Positions 18,407-27,716 of a stretch of DNA of 64,000 bases are shown piece by piece (the stretch's first letter is position 1; each line of letters starts with the position of its first letter). Location of the stretch: the NCBI RefSeq assembly GCF_900105305.1, contig NZ_LT629765.1, positions 868,001 to 932,000 of the forward strand, read 5' to 3'. The translations under genes were made by a program, and so were the position numbers. The notes beneath the pieces were generated by a model, which worked only from the letters and a program-made list of their open reading frames with translations, was not told the origin of the DNA and ran no database searches. Source of the stretch: Corynebacterium timonense. GTDB lineage: Bacteria; Actinomycetota; Actinomycetes; Mycobacteriales; Mycobacteriaceae.

Positions 18407-19399
18407 TCAATCCTCTGAGAGGAAGGTTGTCCGGTAGTCGCGGGGTGGCATTTCGAAACGCGCGCGGAATGCTCGGGAGAAGGCGCTGGGGTCGGGGAAG
18501 CCCCAGTTCGCGCCGATCTTGCTTACGGGTATGTGCCGATAGGCGGGATCGATCAGTTGCCGGCTCGCGCTGTCAAGCCGGCGGTTGCGTATCCATTCGC
18601 CCAGCGTGGCGTCCTCTTTCTCGAACAGGCGGTGGAGGTAGCGCAGGGAGATGTGATGCGCATCGGCGACGAGTTGCACGGTCAGGTCTGAACGGGAGAG
18701 GTTCTTCTCGACGAACCGGTAGATTGACTCCAGAAGCCCGGCTGTATATGTTTCCGGCGGCCGTTCTGTGCTGCCTTGCGCTTCCAGAAGCGCGACCGAG
18801 AGCACATCGATGAAGGCGCTGGATAGACGGGCGGAGGACGCGGCGCTGAGCCATCCAGTCTCTAGGTTGGAGGCGATGCCGACCACTATGGACGACAAGA
18901 GCTGTCCTGTGCCGGTTTGTCCATCGATGTGGAGGGCGGTGATGTCGCGCAGATGCGGTACCTTCTCGACGAGGAGGCTTCGGGGCATGGACGCGGTGAC
19001 GGCGCGAGCTGAGGAATCCGGTGGGCAGTACAGGGTCGACGGGATGGAATCGTCGAGTACGCTAAAGTCTCCCGGGCGCTCGATCGTCGACTCCCTGTCG
19101 TTCTGGGTGAGCCCGATTTTCCCTCCGCCGAGGTGCAGCTGGAGAAGGAAGTCGTCAGTCTCCTCTTGGCGGACGTGCCGGGAAGTGCGAGTGATCTCGT
19201 AGCCGCTGCTGGCCTGGTACTCCGCGAGCGAGAAGGTCACCGGTCCGAGGTGGCCGGTGACCATGCGTCCGTAGGACGTCTCGTCGGTGTTGCTCACGCG
19301 GACTGCACAGCGGGCGAAGGACCCGGTGACAACGTCCTGCCAGTACTCGATCCGGCGGTAGAAGGCCACGTCGTCCGTGCTGAAGCTCTCGACCTGCAC
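18407..19399 (-). CDS. AraC-family transcriptional regulator
   Basis: A 330-residue regulator with a FeaR/NitR-like N-terminal ligand domain (FYRRIEYWQDVV near residue 13, a cupin-like core to about 190) and a C-terminal double HTH from about 225 (LTVQLVADAHHISLRYLHRLF, then VSKIGANWGFPDPSAFSRAF and FGMPPRDYR-like FEMPPRDYR). It sits just upstream of the pap operon on the same strand and is the obvious candidate to control it, probably in response to an aromatic or amine compound. That link is inference from position. Confidence 0.88.
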   Translation of the reverse strand: MQVESFSTDDVAFYRRIEYWQDVVTGSFARCAVRVSNTDETSYGRMVTGHLGPVTFSLAEYQASSGYEITRTSRHVRQEETDDFLLQLHLGGGKIGLTQNDRESTIERPGDFSVLDDSIPSTLYCPPDSSARAVTASMPRSLLVEKVPHLRDITALHIDGQTGTGQLLSSIVVGIASNLETGWLSAASSARLSSAFIDVLSVALLEAQGSTERPPETYTAGLLESIYRFVEKNLSRSDLTVQLVADAHHISLRYLHRLFEKEDATLGEWIRNRRLDSASRQLIDPAYRHIPVSKIGANWGFPDPSAFSRAFRARFEMPPRDYRTTFLSED

Positions 19400-19989
19400 G
19401 TCTGGACCTCCTCTTCGACATGACTACAAGATCACAAAGCCAGTCATCTCATCGTATCCGACGGCACCGCTCCCGGGCGGTGACGTCGTTGCATCTCACA
19501 CGTCTTCTATCGCCTAAGAGTTCCGCAATACATCTGCCTATCTAGTGACGGCAGACGCCGATACTGATTGCGCCCGCTTGCGGCGTAGAAGCATTGGGGG
19601 TGTCCCCCGACCGAAAAAGCGGATCCCTACCACCTATCCGGAAAACCCCTACCAACTACGCGGATTGCCCCTACCAACTACACGGAAACGGCAGCCAACG
19701 CCACCGAGTTCAGGGTGGGTACTGATGGATCTGTTCGACTGCTCGATCGCCGACAGTGTTGACCGTTGACCGCCGGTTCTTTGGCTAAAGCGATTGCGGC
19801 TTGCACGCCTGAACCCGGGCGGATGCAATCAAGGTGCACTCATCCCGGCGCGGTGTCCCGCCAAGGAGGTCACGAAAAACCCCCTTCCAGCAGCCCAACC
19901 AAGCCATCGACGAGCGCATCGTGCGGCACAACACCGAACGCATTCGACAACGACCCAAGGCGGCCCGGGCCCTTGTCGAGTTCGCAGCG
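19400..19989. other. Intergenic region at the island's 5' border
   Basis: A gap of 590 bp without a clear gene. It contains the regulator's promoter side, three 22-bp tandem repeats at 19624-19689, and a short plus-strand open stretch at about 19890-20004 (AIDERIVRHNTERIRQ and LVEFAALLPG) that runs into the 3' end of pgl. That stretch looks like the tail of a mobile-element or other coding sequence but is too short to assign. The region is likely the scar where the island joins the core chromosome. Confidence 0.45.
19624..19689. repeat. Three tandem 22-bp repeats
   Basis: The unit CCCCTACCAACTACNCGGA recurs with a period of exactly 22 bp, starting at 19624 (diverged: CCTACCACCTATCCGGA), 19646 and 19668. 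Short directly repeated blocks of this kind occur near the ends of some IS elements such as the IS21 family, so this may be a solo IS end; a regulator-binding array is the alternative. Confidence 0.6.
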
Positions 19990-20721
19990 CTACTGCCTGG
20001 GTAGGCAACCGGCGGCGTCCGCGGCGACGTGCAGCACGGTCTCCGCGCGCCCGGCGGCGCCCGCGGCGGGCCAGTCGAGCGGGTCGGCGCCGGCAGCGAC
20101 GTGCCCGGCCGCTTCGGCCTTTTCCGAACCGGCGACGAGCAGCCACACGCGCTCGGCGCGTCGGACGGCAGGAAGGGTGAGGCTGGCGCGCTGCGGCGGG
20201 GGCTTCGGGGAATCCGTGACGGCCACCACGAGCGCGTCGCGTTCACGGACGGCGGCGGAGTGGGGGAAGAGGGAGTTGATGTGCCCTTCCCCGCCCATGC
20301 CGAGCAGGTGCAGGTCGAATCCTTGCGGCGCGTACTCGGCGAGGACCCGCTCGTAGCGCGAAACGGCGGGGCCCATTGCGGATCCGTCCAGCCCGTAGCC
20401 GTGGATGTGGGTCTCGGGGATAGCGGCGCGGTCAAGGAGCGCCTCGCGGGCCTGGCCCTCGTTGGAGCCCGGGTGGGTCGGGGAGACGTTGCGCTCGTCG
20501 CCGAAGAAGACGTGGACGCGGGACCAGTCGATGTCGCGGGTGGTCAGTTCTTTCAGCAGGCCGATACCTGCGCCGCCACCCGTGAGGACGAGCCGGGCGA
20601 CGCCGTCGCCGCTTACGCCGCCGTCTGGGCGGGAGTGGATGTCGCGAAGGAGATCGGTGAGGCGGGTGGCGGTGGCGTCGATAAGCGATGCGAGATCCGC
20701 GTGGCGGCAAACGGTGACCAT
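19990..20721 (-). CDS. pgl: 6-phosphogluconolactonase
   Basis: A 243-residue lactonase (DevB type) hydrolysing 6-phosphogluconolactone in the oxidative pentose-phosphate pathway. It shows LVLTGGGAGIGLLKEL near residue 40, the family hallmark FFGDERNVSPTHPGSNEGQA near 70, and LLGMGGEGHINSLFP near 130. The start at 20721 follows AAAGGAGCACCT; a longer in-frame extension lacks a site. It is the last gene of the tkt-tal-zwf-opcA-pgl operon, 10 bp after opcA. Its 3' end borders the accessory island. Confidence 0.93.
   Translation of the reverse strand: MVTVCRHADLASLIDATATRLTDLLRDIHSRPDGGVSGDGVARLVLTGGGAGIGLLKELTTRDIDWSRVHVFFGDERNVSPTHPGSNEGQAREALLDRAAIPETHIHGYGLDGSAMGPAVSRYERVLAEYAPQGFDLHLLGMGGEGHINSLFPHSAAVRERDALVVAVTDSPKPPPQRASLTLPAVRRAERVWLLVAGSEKAEAAGHVAAGADPLDWPAAGAAGRAETVLHVAADAAGCLPRQ
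20674..20688 (+). repeat. 15-bp dispersed repeat, copy 1
   Basis: GGCGTCGATAAGCGA, inside pgl. The same 15 bases occur exactly at 31976 and 61847 on the other strand, and 13-14 of them form each arm of the hairpin at 27673. Confidence 0.8.
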
Positions 20722-20731
20722 AGGTGCTCCT

Positions 20732-21664
20732 TTAGGGGGCAGTGACGTGGACGAGCCCGCCGAGTGCGCGGGCGTAGGCGGTGTCGGGGTCAAGGTGGCG
20801 AAGCTCCTCGGCCAGGCACTCCGCGTCGGTGCGCGCAGTCATGGCCACGTACGAGTCGGGCAAGCCGGGAGAGGAGATGCGCACGCTGCGCTCGTCGACG
20901 ACTGTGACTGCAATGACGCCGTCCTCGCGCGTGATCTGCAACTCGGTGATGGGTACGTTGCGGATAATCGCGGAGGGTTCCTCGGCGGGAAGGCGCACGA
21001 CCTCGACGTCGAGGCAGCTTGCGAGCCAGCCCGCGGCGATGTCCACGCTTGGGTTGTCCGCCGCGCCGACAATGCGCACCGCGGTGATGGACGCGGTGGG
21101 GTTGCGGTCGAGCGCCGAGGCGACGATGCCGCGCCACAGCGTGATCCGCGACCAGATCATGTCCGAGTCTCCCGGCGTGTAGCCGCTGGAGAGCTTAAGC
21201 AGCGTGTTGCCGGAGACCTCGCGGCGTGTGTTGGTGATGCGCCGCTGTGCGAAGACGCCGAGGGGGGACTCTGCCGGCCGCGTCGGCGCAGAGGTGGGCC
21301 ACCAGGCCACGATGGGGGTGTCGGGGAGGAGCAAGGGCGTGACCACCGCGTCGAGGTGGGACACGAGCTCGCCGCGCAGGTGCATAACCACCATCTCGGA
21401 GGCGCCCTCCTCAGCGGTGAGCACGATGTCCGCGTCGAGTGAGGTCGGAGCCGAGGCGCTGCCCCGGATCACCACGAGGACGCGGGCGGGGTGGACCCGG
21501 GTGGCCTCGCGGATGGACAGCAGGATGGAGTCGAGGTCGTCGTCCACGCTGGCTTCGACGAGGAGGGTGAGCACGCGGCCGGTGGCGAGGGAATAAAGCT
21601 CCTGGCCGTGGACGAGGGACGCGGCGATCTCGGCCGTCGAGGTGTTGGTCAAGGTGATGTGCAC
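20732..21664 (-). CDS. opcA: Glucose-6-phosphate dehydrogenase assembly/activator protein OpcA
   Basis: A 310-residue OpcA protein, the actinobacterial and cyanobacterial partner needed for full glucose-6-phosphate dehydrogenase activity. Characteristic stretches are VLVVIRG near residue 85, PLLLPDTPIVAWWPT near 130, and DSMIWSRITLWR-like DSDMIWSRITLWR near 190. It lies 14 bp after zwf and 10 bp before pgl in the same direction, the invariant order in Corynebacterium and Mycobacterium. No catalytic residues are expected. Confidence 0.93.
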   Translation of the reverse strand: MHITLTNTSTAEIAASLVHGQELYSLATGRVLTLLVEASVDDDLDSILLSIREATRVHPARVLVVIRGSASAPTSLDADIVLTAEEGASEMVVMHLRGELVSHLDAVVTPLLLPDTPIVAWWPTSAPTRPAESPLGVFAQRRITNTRREVSGNTLLKLSSGYTPGDSDMIWSRITLWRGIVASALDRNPTASITAVRIVGAADNPSVDIAAGWLASCLDVEVVRLPAEEPSAIIRNVPITELQITREDGVIAVTVVDERSVRISSPGLPDSYVAMTARTDAECLAEELRHLDPDTAYARALGGLVHVTAP

Positions 21665-21678
21665 GGTGTGTCTCCCTT

Positions 21679-23226
21679 CTACGGCCTGCGCCAGACGCGG
21701 CCCTCGGCGGCGAGCATGCGGTCGGCGGAGGGAGGCCCCCAGGTGCCGGCCTCGTACTCCTCGGGCTGGCCGTTGTCGGCCCAGTAGTTGAGGATCGGGT
21801 CGAGGATATCCCAGCTGTACTCGACCTCTTCGTTGGTGGGAAAGAGGCTGGATTCGTCGAGCAGCGCGTCGAGGATGAGCCTCTCGTAGGCCTCCGGCGA
21901 CTTCTCGGTGAAGGCCTCGGAATAGGAGAAGTTCATGTTGACGTCGCGCACCTCAAGCGTCGAGCCGGGAACCTTGGAGCCGAAGCGCATGAGCACACCC
22001 TCGTCGGGCTGGATCCGCAGCACGACGGCGTTGTTCGTCATGGACTGCGTCTGCCGGGCCTGGAAGGGCTGGTAAGGCGGCCGCTTGAGCACGAGGGCGA
22101 TCTCCGTGACGCGGCGCCCGAGGCGTTTGCCGGTCCGCAGATAGAAGGGCACGCCCGCCCAGCGCCGCGAGTTGATCTGCAGGGTGCAGGCGGCGAAGGT
22201 TTCGGTGGTGGAGGCGGGGTCGAAGCCCTCCTCCTCGCGCAGCCCGAGGACCTTCGTGGAACCCTGCCAGCCAGCGGTGTACTGCCCGCGCGCGGTGGTC
22301 CGGTCGAAAGGGCCGACCGGGTAGGTCGCGCGCAGAACCTTGATTTTTTCCGCCTTGAGCTGGCGCGGGGAAAACGAGGCGGGCTCCTCCATGGCGATGA
22401 GCGCAAGGAGCTGCATCAGGTGGTTCTGGATGACGTCGCGGGCCGCTCCGATGCCGTCGTAGTATCCGGCGCGCCCGCCGAGGCCGATCTCCTCGGCCAT
22501 GGTGATTTGGACGTGGTCGATGTAGTTGGCGTTCCAGATCGGCTCGAACATCTGGTTGGCGAAGCGCAGCGCCAGGATGTTTTGCACCGTTTCCTTGCCC
22601 AGGTAGTGGTCGATGCGGAAGACGGAACTTTCGGGAAAGACCTGGTTGACCACCTCGTTGAGCTCGCGGGCGGAGGCGGCGTCGTGGCCGAAGGGCTTCT
22701 CGATGACCACGCGCCGCCACTGGTCCTCGCTCGGGGTGGCCATGCCGGTGCGGTCGAGCTGGTTGACCACGTCGGAGAAGTACTCCGGCGGCACCGACAG
22801 GTAGTAGGCCCAGTTGCCGGCGGTGCCGCGCGTGGCGTCCATCTCGCGGGTGAGCTGCGCTAGGGAGTCAAAGGCCTCGTCGTGGTCGAACGCCCCCTGC
22901 ACGAAGTGCATGCCTTCGGCGAGGCGCTCCCAGACGTTGTCGTTGAAGCGCGTCCGCGCGCTCTTTTCGACGGCCTCACGCACGTACCCCTCAAAGTCCT
23001 GCTTGCTCCACTCGCGGCGGCCGAACCCGATGAGCGTAAAGCCGGCGGGCAACAGGCCGCGGTTGGCGAGGTCGTAGAGGGCGGGGAGGAGCTTCTTTCG
23101 CGCCAAGTCCCCCGTGACGCCGAAGATGACGAGGCCGGAGGGGCCCGCGATGCGGGGCAGACGCGTGTCGTCGTTGAGGCGCAGCGGGTTGATGGGGGTG
23201 TTCTCGTGTGTATCGGGCTGGGCCAC
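21679..23226 (-). CDS. zwf: Glucose-6-phosphate 1-dehydrogenase
   Basis: A 515-residue enzyme oxidising glucose-6-phosphate with NADP. The coenzyme loop is VIFGVTGDLARKK (about residue 35), and the substrate site is RIDHYLGKE with the catalytic His pair region near 200. The GTG at 23226 is chosen because it follows GGAAAGG and gives the family length; a much longer upstream reading frame runs back through tal without a site and is rejected. It pairs with OpcA encoded next door. Confidence 0.95.
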   Translation of the reverse strand: MAQPDTHENTPINPLRLNDDTRLPRIAGPSGLVIFGVTGDLARKKLLPALYDLANRGLLPAGFTLIGFGRREWSKQDFEGYVREAVEKSARTRFNDNVWERLAEGMHFVQGAFDHDEAFDSLAQLTREMDATRGTAGNWAYYLSVPPEYFSDVVNQLDRTGMATPSEDQWRRVVIEKPFGHDAASARELNEVVNQVFPESSVFRIDHYLGKETVQNILALRFANQMFEPIWNANYIDHVQITMAEEIGLGGRAGYYDGIGAARDVIQNHLMQLLALIAMEEPASFSPRQLKAEKIKVLRATYPVGPFDRTTARGQYTAGWQGSTKVLGLREEEGFDPASTTETFAACTLQINSRRWAGVPFYLRTGKRLGRRVTEIALVLKRPPYQPFQARQTQSMTNNAVVLRIQPDEGVLMRFGSKVPGSTLEVRDVNMNFSYSEAFTEKSPEAYERLILDALLDESSLFPTNEEVEYSWDILDPILNYWADNGQPEEYEAGTWGPPSADRMLAAEGRVWRRP

Positions 23227-23251
23227 GTAGATAGATACCTTTCCGGGAAAG

Positions 23252-24337
23252 CTAGCGGAGGTTGTCCTGCATGGAGTCGAGGAGCTCCTGCCAGGCGTCC
23301 ACGAACTTCTCCACGCCCTCCCGCTCGAGGACGCGGACGACGTCGTCGATGTCGATGCCGACGGAAACGAGCTGGTCGAAGACCTCCTGGGCACCGGCTG
23401 CGGTGTCCGTGAGAGTGTCGCCGTGGAGGCCGCCGAGCTCGTGGACGGCGTCGAGGGTGGCCTCGGGCATGGTGTTGACGGTGTGCGGGCCCGCGAGCTC
23501 CGTCACGTACATGGTGGCCGGGTAGGCGGGGTTCTTCACACCGGTCGATGCCCACAGGGGGCGCTGCAGGTTCGTCCCCGCAGGAAGGTCGCCGAGGTCG
23601 TCGAAAGAGTCGCGGAAGAGCTGGTAAGCGAGCCGTGCGTTGGCGATTCCGGCCGTGCCGCGCAGCGCGAGCGCCTCGTCGGTGCCGATGGTCTCCAGGC
23701 GGTTGTCTACCTCGGTGTCCATGCGGGAGACGAAGAAGGAGGCGACGGAGTGGATCGTGGACACGTCGTGGCCGGCGTCGGCGGCGCGGCGGATGCCCTC
23801 CTTGTAGGCCTCGATGACCTGCCGGTAGCGCTCGACGGAGAAGATCAGGGTGACGTTGACGGAGATCCCCTCTGCGAGGGCGGCAGTGATCGCGGGCAGG
23901 GATTCGTCGGTGGCCGGGATCTTGATCATCACGTTGTCGCGGCCAACGAGGTTCCACAGGCTCCGGGCGTGCTCCACCGTGCGTTCCTCGTCCGCGGCGT
24001 AACGCGGGTCGACCTCGATGGAGACGCGGCCGTCGCGCCCGCCGGTGCGCTCGAAGACGTCGGAGAAAAGGTCGCAGGCGTCCTGGACGTCTTTGATGCT
24101 CATGGCGTAAACGGCCTCGTCGACACCCGCGCCGGCGGCCTTGAGCTCGGCGAGTTGGGCGTCGTACGCCGTGCCCGCGGACATGGCCTTGGCAAAGATG
24201 GCGGGGTTCGTGGTCACCCCGACGATGGAACGCGAGGCGCGGATCTCGTCGAGGTTGCCACTGGTGATGCGGTCGCGGGAGAGGTCGTCGAGCCAGGTGG
24301 CGGTACCGAGCTCCGCTAGGTCGTCGATGTAAGTCAT
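23252..24337 (-). CDS. tal: Transaldolase
   Basis: A 361-residue transaldolase of the long actinobacterial type, moving a dihydroxyacetone unit between sedoheptulose-7-phosphate and glyceraldehyde-3-phosphate. GVTTNPAIFAKAM near residue 40 and NVMIKIPATDE near 135, holding the Schiff-base Lys, are diagnostic. The ATG at 24337 has AAAGG 12 nt upstream and begins MTYIDDLAELGT, as in relatives. It lies 19 bp after tkt and 25 bp before zwf. Confidence 0.95.
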   Translation of the reverse strand: MTYIDDLAELGTATWLDDLSRDRITSGNLDEIRASRSIVGVTTNPAIFAKAMSAGTAYDAQLAELKAAGAGVDEAVYAMSIKDVQDACDLFSDVFERTGGRDGRVSIEVDPRYAADEERTVEHARSLWNLVGRDNVMIKIPATDESLPAITAALAEGISVNVTLIFSVERYRQVIEAYKEGIRRAADAGHDVSTIHSVASFFVSRMDTEVDNRLETIGTDEALALRGTAGIANARLAYQLFRDSFDDLGDLPAGTNLQRPLWASTGVKNPAYPATMYVTELAGPHTVNTMPEATLDAVHELGGLHGDTLTDTAAGAQEVFDQLVSVGIDIDDVVRVLEREGVEKFVDAWQELLDSMQDNLR

Positions 24338-24356
24338 GGCGTGAAGGGACCTTTCG

Positions 24357-26465
24357 TTAAGCGTTGCGGACGGAGTCGAGGGAGTCTCGGGCGGCGGCGA
24401 GAACGGCGTCGGCGGTGAAGCCGAAACGCTCGAACAGCTCCGCGCCCGGGGCGGAGGCACCGAAGTGCTCCAGCGAGACGGTGCGGCCGTGGTCGCCGGT
24501 GAAGCGGTGCCACGGCATGGACACGCCGGCCTCGACGGAGACGCGCGCCTTGACCGCCCGGGGCAGGACGGACTCAATGTAGTCCTCCTCCTGCTCGAGG
24601 AACCAGTCGATCGACGGCACGGAGACGACGCGCGCGGCGGTGCCGTCCTGCTCAAGGCGCGCGGCGGCCTCGACCGCGTACTGCACCTCGGAGCCAGAGG
24701 CCATGAGGATCACGTCCGGTGTCGGCGCCGATGACTCGACGAGGACGTAGGCGCCGCGAGCGACGCCCTCGACGGCCTTGTCCTTCGTGCCTTCCAGGAC
24801 GGGCAGGTTCTGGCGGGACAGGGCGAGGATCTTCGGCTGCTCCCGGGCCTCGAGGGCGGCGCGCCATGCTGCGGAGGTCTCGTTGGCATCGGCCGGGCGA
24901 ATGACGGCGAGGTCGGGGATGGCGCGCAAGGCGGCCAGCGTCTCCACCGGCTGGTGGGTGGGGCCGTCCTCGCCGAGACCGACGGAATCGTGCGTGAACA
25001 CGTAGTAGCCGTCGATGCCGGACAGCGCCGCGACGCGGAGAGCGGGGTAGAGGTACTCGGAGAAGATGAGGAAGGTGCCGCCGTAGACGCGGGTGCCGCC
25101 GTGCAGGGCGATACCGTTCATGATCGCGCCCATGGCGTGCTCGCGGATACCGAAGTGCAGGTTGCGTCCGTAGGGCTCGGCGGTGAACGCGTCGGTGGAG
25201 ATCGCGGCGGGTCCGAAGGAGGGCGCGCCCTTGATCAGCGTGTTGTTGGAGCCAGCGAGGTCGGCCGAGCCGCCCCACAGCTCGGGCAGCGCGGCCGCCG
25301 CGGCTTGGATGGCGGCTTCGGAGGCCTTGCGGGTGGCCAGCCCCTTCGCGTCGGGCTCCCAGGTGGGCATGTCGTCGGCCCAGCCTTCGGGCAGCTGGCG
25401 AGCGGTGAGCCGGTCGAGCAGCTCCTTATTTTCCGGGTTGGCCGTTGCCCACGCCGCGAACTTCTCCTCCCAGGCCGCGCGCTTGGCGGCGGAGCGTTCG
25501 ACGAGGCCGCGGGTGTGGGCGATGACCTCGTCCTCGACGGGGAAGGAGACAGCAGGGTCGAAGCCGAGCGCCTCCTTGACCAGGGCGACCTCCTCCGCGC
25601 CGAGGGCGGCTCCGTGGGCGGCGCCGGTGTTTTGCAGGTTCGGGGCGGGGTAGCCGATGACGGTCTTGACCCGGATGATGCTCGGGCGGGCGGTCTCCGC
25701 CTGCGCCTCGGCGACGGCGGCCTCGATGGCCACGACGTCCTCGCCGGATTCGACCGTGAGCGTCTGCCAGCCGTAGGCCTCGTAGCGGGCCATGACGTCT
25801 TCGGTGAACGCGATTTGCGTGTCGTCCTCGATGGAGATGCGGTTGTCGTCCCAGAAGAGGATGAGGTTGCCCAGCTGCTGCGTACCCGCCAGGGAGCTGG
25901 CCTCGGAGGTCACGCCCTCCTGGAGGCAGCCGTCGCCGGCGATGACGTAGATGAAGTGGTCGAAGGGGGACTCGCCCGCCGGGGCCTGCGGGTCGTAGAG
26001 GCCGCGCTCGCGGCGCGCGGCCATCGCCATGCCGACAGCCGACGCCAGCCCCTGGCCGAGCGGCCCGGTGGTGATCTCGACATGGGCCGTGTGGTTGTAC
26101 TCGGGGTGCCCCGGGGTCTTCGAGCCCCAGGTGCGCAGGGCCTTCAGGTCCTCGATCTCGAGCCCGAGACCGCCGAGGTAGAGCTGGATGTATTGGGTCA
26201 GCGAAGAGTGCCCGTTCGACAGCACGAAGCGGTCGCGGCCGATCCAGTGCGGGTCGGTGGGGTCGATGTTCATGACACGCTGGTAGAGGGTGTACGCCAA
26301 CGGCGCGAGCGACATCGCGGTGCCAGGGTGGCCGGAGCCGCAGTTCTCCACGGCGTCGGCGGCCAGCACGCGGACGGTGTCCACGGCCCGGGTGTCGGTG
26401 TCGGTCCAGTCGTCCGGGTAGTTGCGGACGGTCATGGCCTCGAGTTCAGAGGGGAGGGAAGGCAC
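24357..26465 (-). CDS. tkt: Transketolase
   Basis: A 702-residue thiamine-diphosphate enzyme of the pentose-phosphate pathway. It shows [10 protein letters not shown] near residue 48, the TPP/Mg motif GDGCLQEG with NRIS downstream, and the central pyrimidine domain with [10 protein letters not shown] near 430 and [21 protein letters not shown] at 26465 is preferred: GAGGAA lies 8 nt upstream and the protein then starts as in C. glutamicum ([16 protein letters not shown]). The GTG at 26480 is an alternative. It leads the operon and is divergent from ctaB. Confidence 0.95.
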   Translation of the reverse strand: MPSLPSELEAMTVRNYPDDWTDTDTRAVDTVRVLAADAVENCGSGHPGTAMSLAPLAYTLYQRVMNIDPTDPHWIGRDRFVLSNGHSSLTQYIQLYLGGLGLEIEDLKALRTWGSKTPGHPEYNHTAHVEITTGPLGQGLASAVGMAMAARRERGLYDPQAPAGESPFDHFIYVIAGDGCLQEGVTSEASSLAGTQQLGNLILFWDDNRISIEDDTQIAFTEDVMARYEAYGWQTLTVESGEDVVAIEAAVAEAQAETARPSIIRVKTVIGYPAPNLQNTGAAHGAALGAEEVALVKEALGFDPAVSFPVEDEVIAHTRGLVERSAAKRAAWEEKFAAWATANPENKELLDRLTARQLPEGWADDMPTWEPDAKGLATRKASEAAIQAAAAALPELWGGSADLAGSNNTLIKGAPSFGPAAISTDAFTAEPYGRNLHFGIREHAMGAIMNGIALHGGTRVYGGTFLIFSEYLYPALRVAALSGIDGYYVFTHDSVGLGEDGPTHQPVETLAALRAIPDLAVIRPADANETSAAWRAALEAREQPKILALSRQNLPVLEGTKDKAVEGVARGAYVLVESSAPTPDVILMASGSEVQYAVEAAARLEQDGTAARVVSVPSIDWFLEQEEDYIESVLPRAVKARVSVEAGVSMPWHRFTGDHGRTVSLEHFGASAPGAELFERFGFTADAVLAAARDSLDSVRNA

Positions 26466-26747
26466 GATCGGGTTCCTCACTTTTCAGGGCAGCTTGGCGT
26501 TTCAGGCGGCTCTCTGGCGCGCGTACCAGACCAGCCTAATGGTTCGCCGCCACGCGCGTCCCATGGACTGGCGCCCGCGTACCCGGCGCGAGCGCAATTG
26601 GTTCCGCGCGACCGTGTGGCGCTACTATCATCCAAAGGGTTGAGGCCGCTGGGAACTTGTGCGCCCTGCCCGACGACTACTTGTTGTGTAACCACACGGA
26701 CGCGCCCGCGGGAGCGCTGGCCGCATGCTTGTCTGGAGGAGAATTTC
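26466..26747. promoter_or_regulatory. Divergent tkt/ctaB promoter region
   Basis: This 282-bp gap must hold promoters for both the pentose-phosphate operon (minus) and ctaB (plus). For ctaB a TACTAT hexamer at about 26622 with TTGGTT about 19 bp upstream is a possible -10/-35 pair, leaving a leader of roughly 115 nt. No gene is seen. Confidence 0.35.
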
Positions 26748-27662
26748 TTGGAGACCATCAAGGCCTATTTCGCGTTGACAAAGCCGAGGGTCATTGAGCT
26801 CCTACTCGTCGCGGCGATCCCAGCAATGCTGCAGGCGGACCGCGGCAACGTCCACGTGTGGCTGATTCTGGCCACGCTGCTCGGCGGCTGGATGGGTGCG
26901 GCCGCGGCCAACACCTTCAACATGGTCGCCGACTACGACATCGACCAGAAGATGGGCCGCACGCGGGCCCGGCCGCTTGTGCGCGAGAAGGTGACCAAGA
27001 AGCGCGCCGCGATTTTCGCGTGGGTGCTGCTCATCGTGGGCGTCCTGTGGCTCGGCGTGCTGTGCAACTCGTGGCTGGCGGCGTTTTTCATCGTCTTGAC
27101 CAACTGGTTCTACATCTTTGTTTACACGAAATGGCTGAAGCGCCGCACGTGGCAGAACGTCATCTGGGGCGGCGCCGCCGGCTGCATGCCGGTGCTCGTT
27201 GGCTGGGCGGTCATCCGCGACAACGTCGACGACGGCAGCCCGGACCGCTGGTGGCAGGCCATCGTCATGTTCCTCATCATCTTCTTCTGGACGCCGCCGC
27301 ACACCTGGGCGCTCGCCCTGAAGTACCGCGAGGATTACGCCCGCGCAGAGGTCCCCATGCTGCCGGTGGTGGCCTCGGCGGAGGAGACGACCCGCCAGAT
27401 CCTCATCTATTCGTGGATCACCGTCGCTATCTCGCTCGCTCTCGTGCCGGCGACCTCGTGGCCGTACCTCGCCGCCGCTGTGATCGCCGGCGCCGCCTTC
27501 CTCGTGCGCGCGACCCAGCTACACAACCAGGTCAAGCGTGGGGAGTCCGTGAAGCCGTTGAAGCTGTTCATTTTGTCAAACAACTACCTGGCCGCGGTCT
27601 TCCTCGTGCTCTCCATCGACGCGATCCTCGGCTGGGAGACCATCGCGGAGGTCGTCTTCTAG
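26748..27662 (+). CDS. ctaB: Protoheme IX farnesyltransferase (heme O synthase)
   Basis: A 304-residue UbiA-type prenyltransferase with about nine TM helices that adds a farnesyl tail to heme B, making heme O for cytochrome aa3. The first Asp-rich motif is NMVADYDID near residue 63, and the loop [14 protein letters not shown] near 190 is the second conserved region. TTG at 26748 is taken as start because GGAGGAG lies 6 nt upstream and the product begins [13 protein letters not shown]; no ATG is available in frame. It is convergent with ctaA across a strong hairpin. Confidence 0.93.
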   Translation: METIKAYFALTKPRVIELLLVAAIPAMLQADRGNVHVWLILATLLGGWMGAAAANTFNMVADYDIDQKMGRTRARPLVREKVTKKRAAIFAWVLLIVGVLWLGVLCNSWLAAFFIVLTNWFYIFVYTKWLKRRTWQNVIWGGAAGCMPVLVGWAVIRDNVDDGSPDRWWQAIVMFLIIFFWTPPHTWALALKYREDYARAEVPMLPVVASAEETTRQILIYSWITVAISLALVPATSWPYLAAAVIAGAAFLVRATQLHNQVKRGESVKPLKLFILSNNYLAAVFLVLSIDAILGWETIAEVVF

Positions 27663-27672
27663 GCGCACGCGT

Positions 27673-27707
27673 AAGGCGTCGATAAGCACTGCGCTTATCG
27701 ACGCCTT
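27673..27707. terminator. Bidirectional terminator between ctaB and ctaA, built from a dispersed repeat
   Basis: A perfect 15-bp stem (AAGGCGTCGATAAGC at 27673-27687, its complement at 27693-27707) with a 5-nt loop ACTGC, lying between two convergent genes. GGCGTCGATAAGC within each arm is the same sequence as the 15-bp repeat found at 20674, 31976 and 61847. The run after the stem is only TTTCCTT, so part of the signal is the stem itself. Confidence 0.85.
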
Positions 27708-27716
27708 TCCTTCTGC

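Noticed and set aside
19610..19690. CRISPR array at the 22-bp repeats
   Set aside because: Repeats are contiguous without spacers and only three units long; no cas genes are present.
24954..26747. A 598-codon upstream extension of the ctaB frame
   Set aside because: It is antisense to tkt and has no family motif; ctaB length and its GGAGGAG site support the TTG at 26748.
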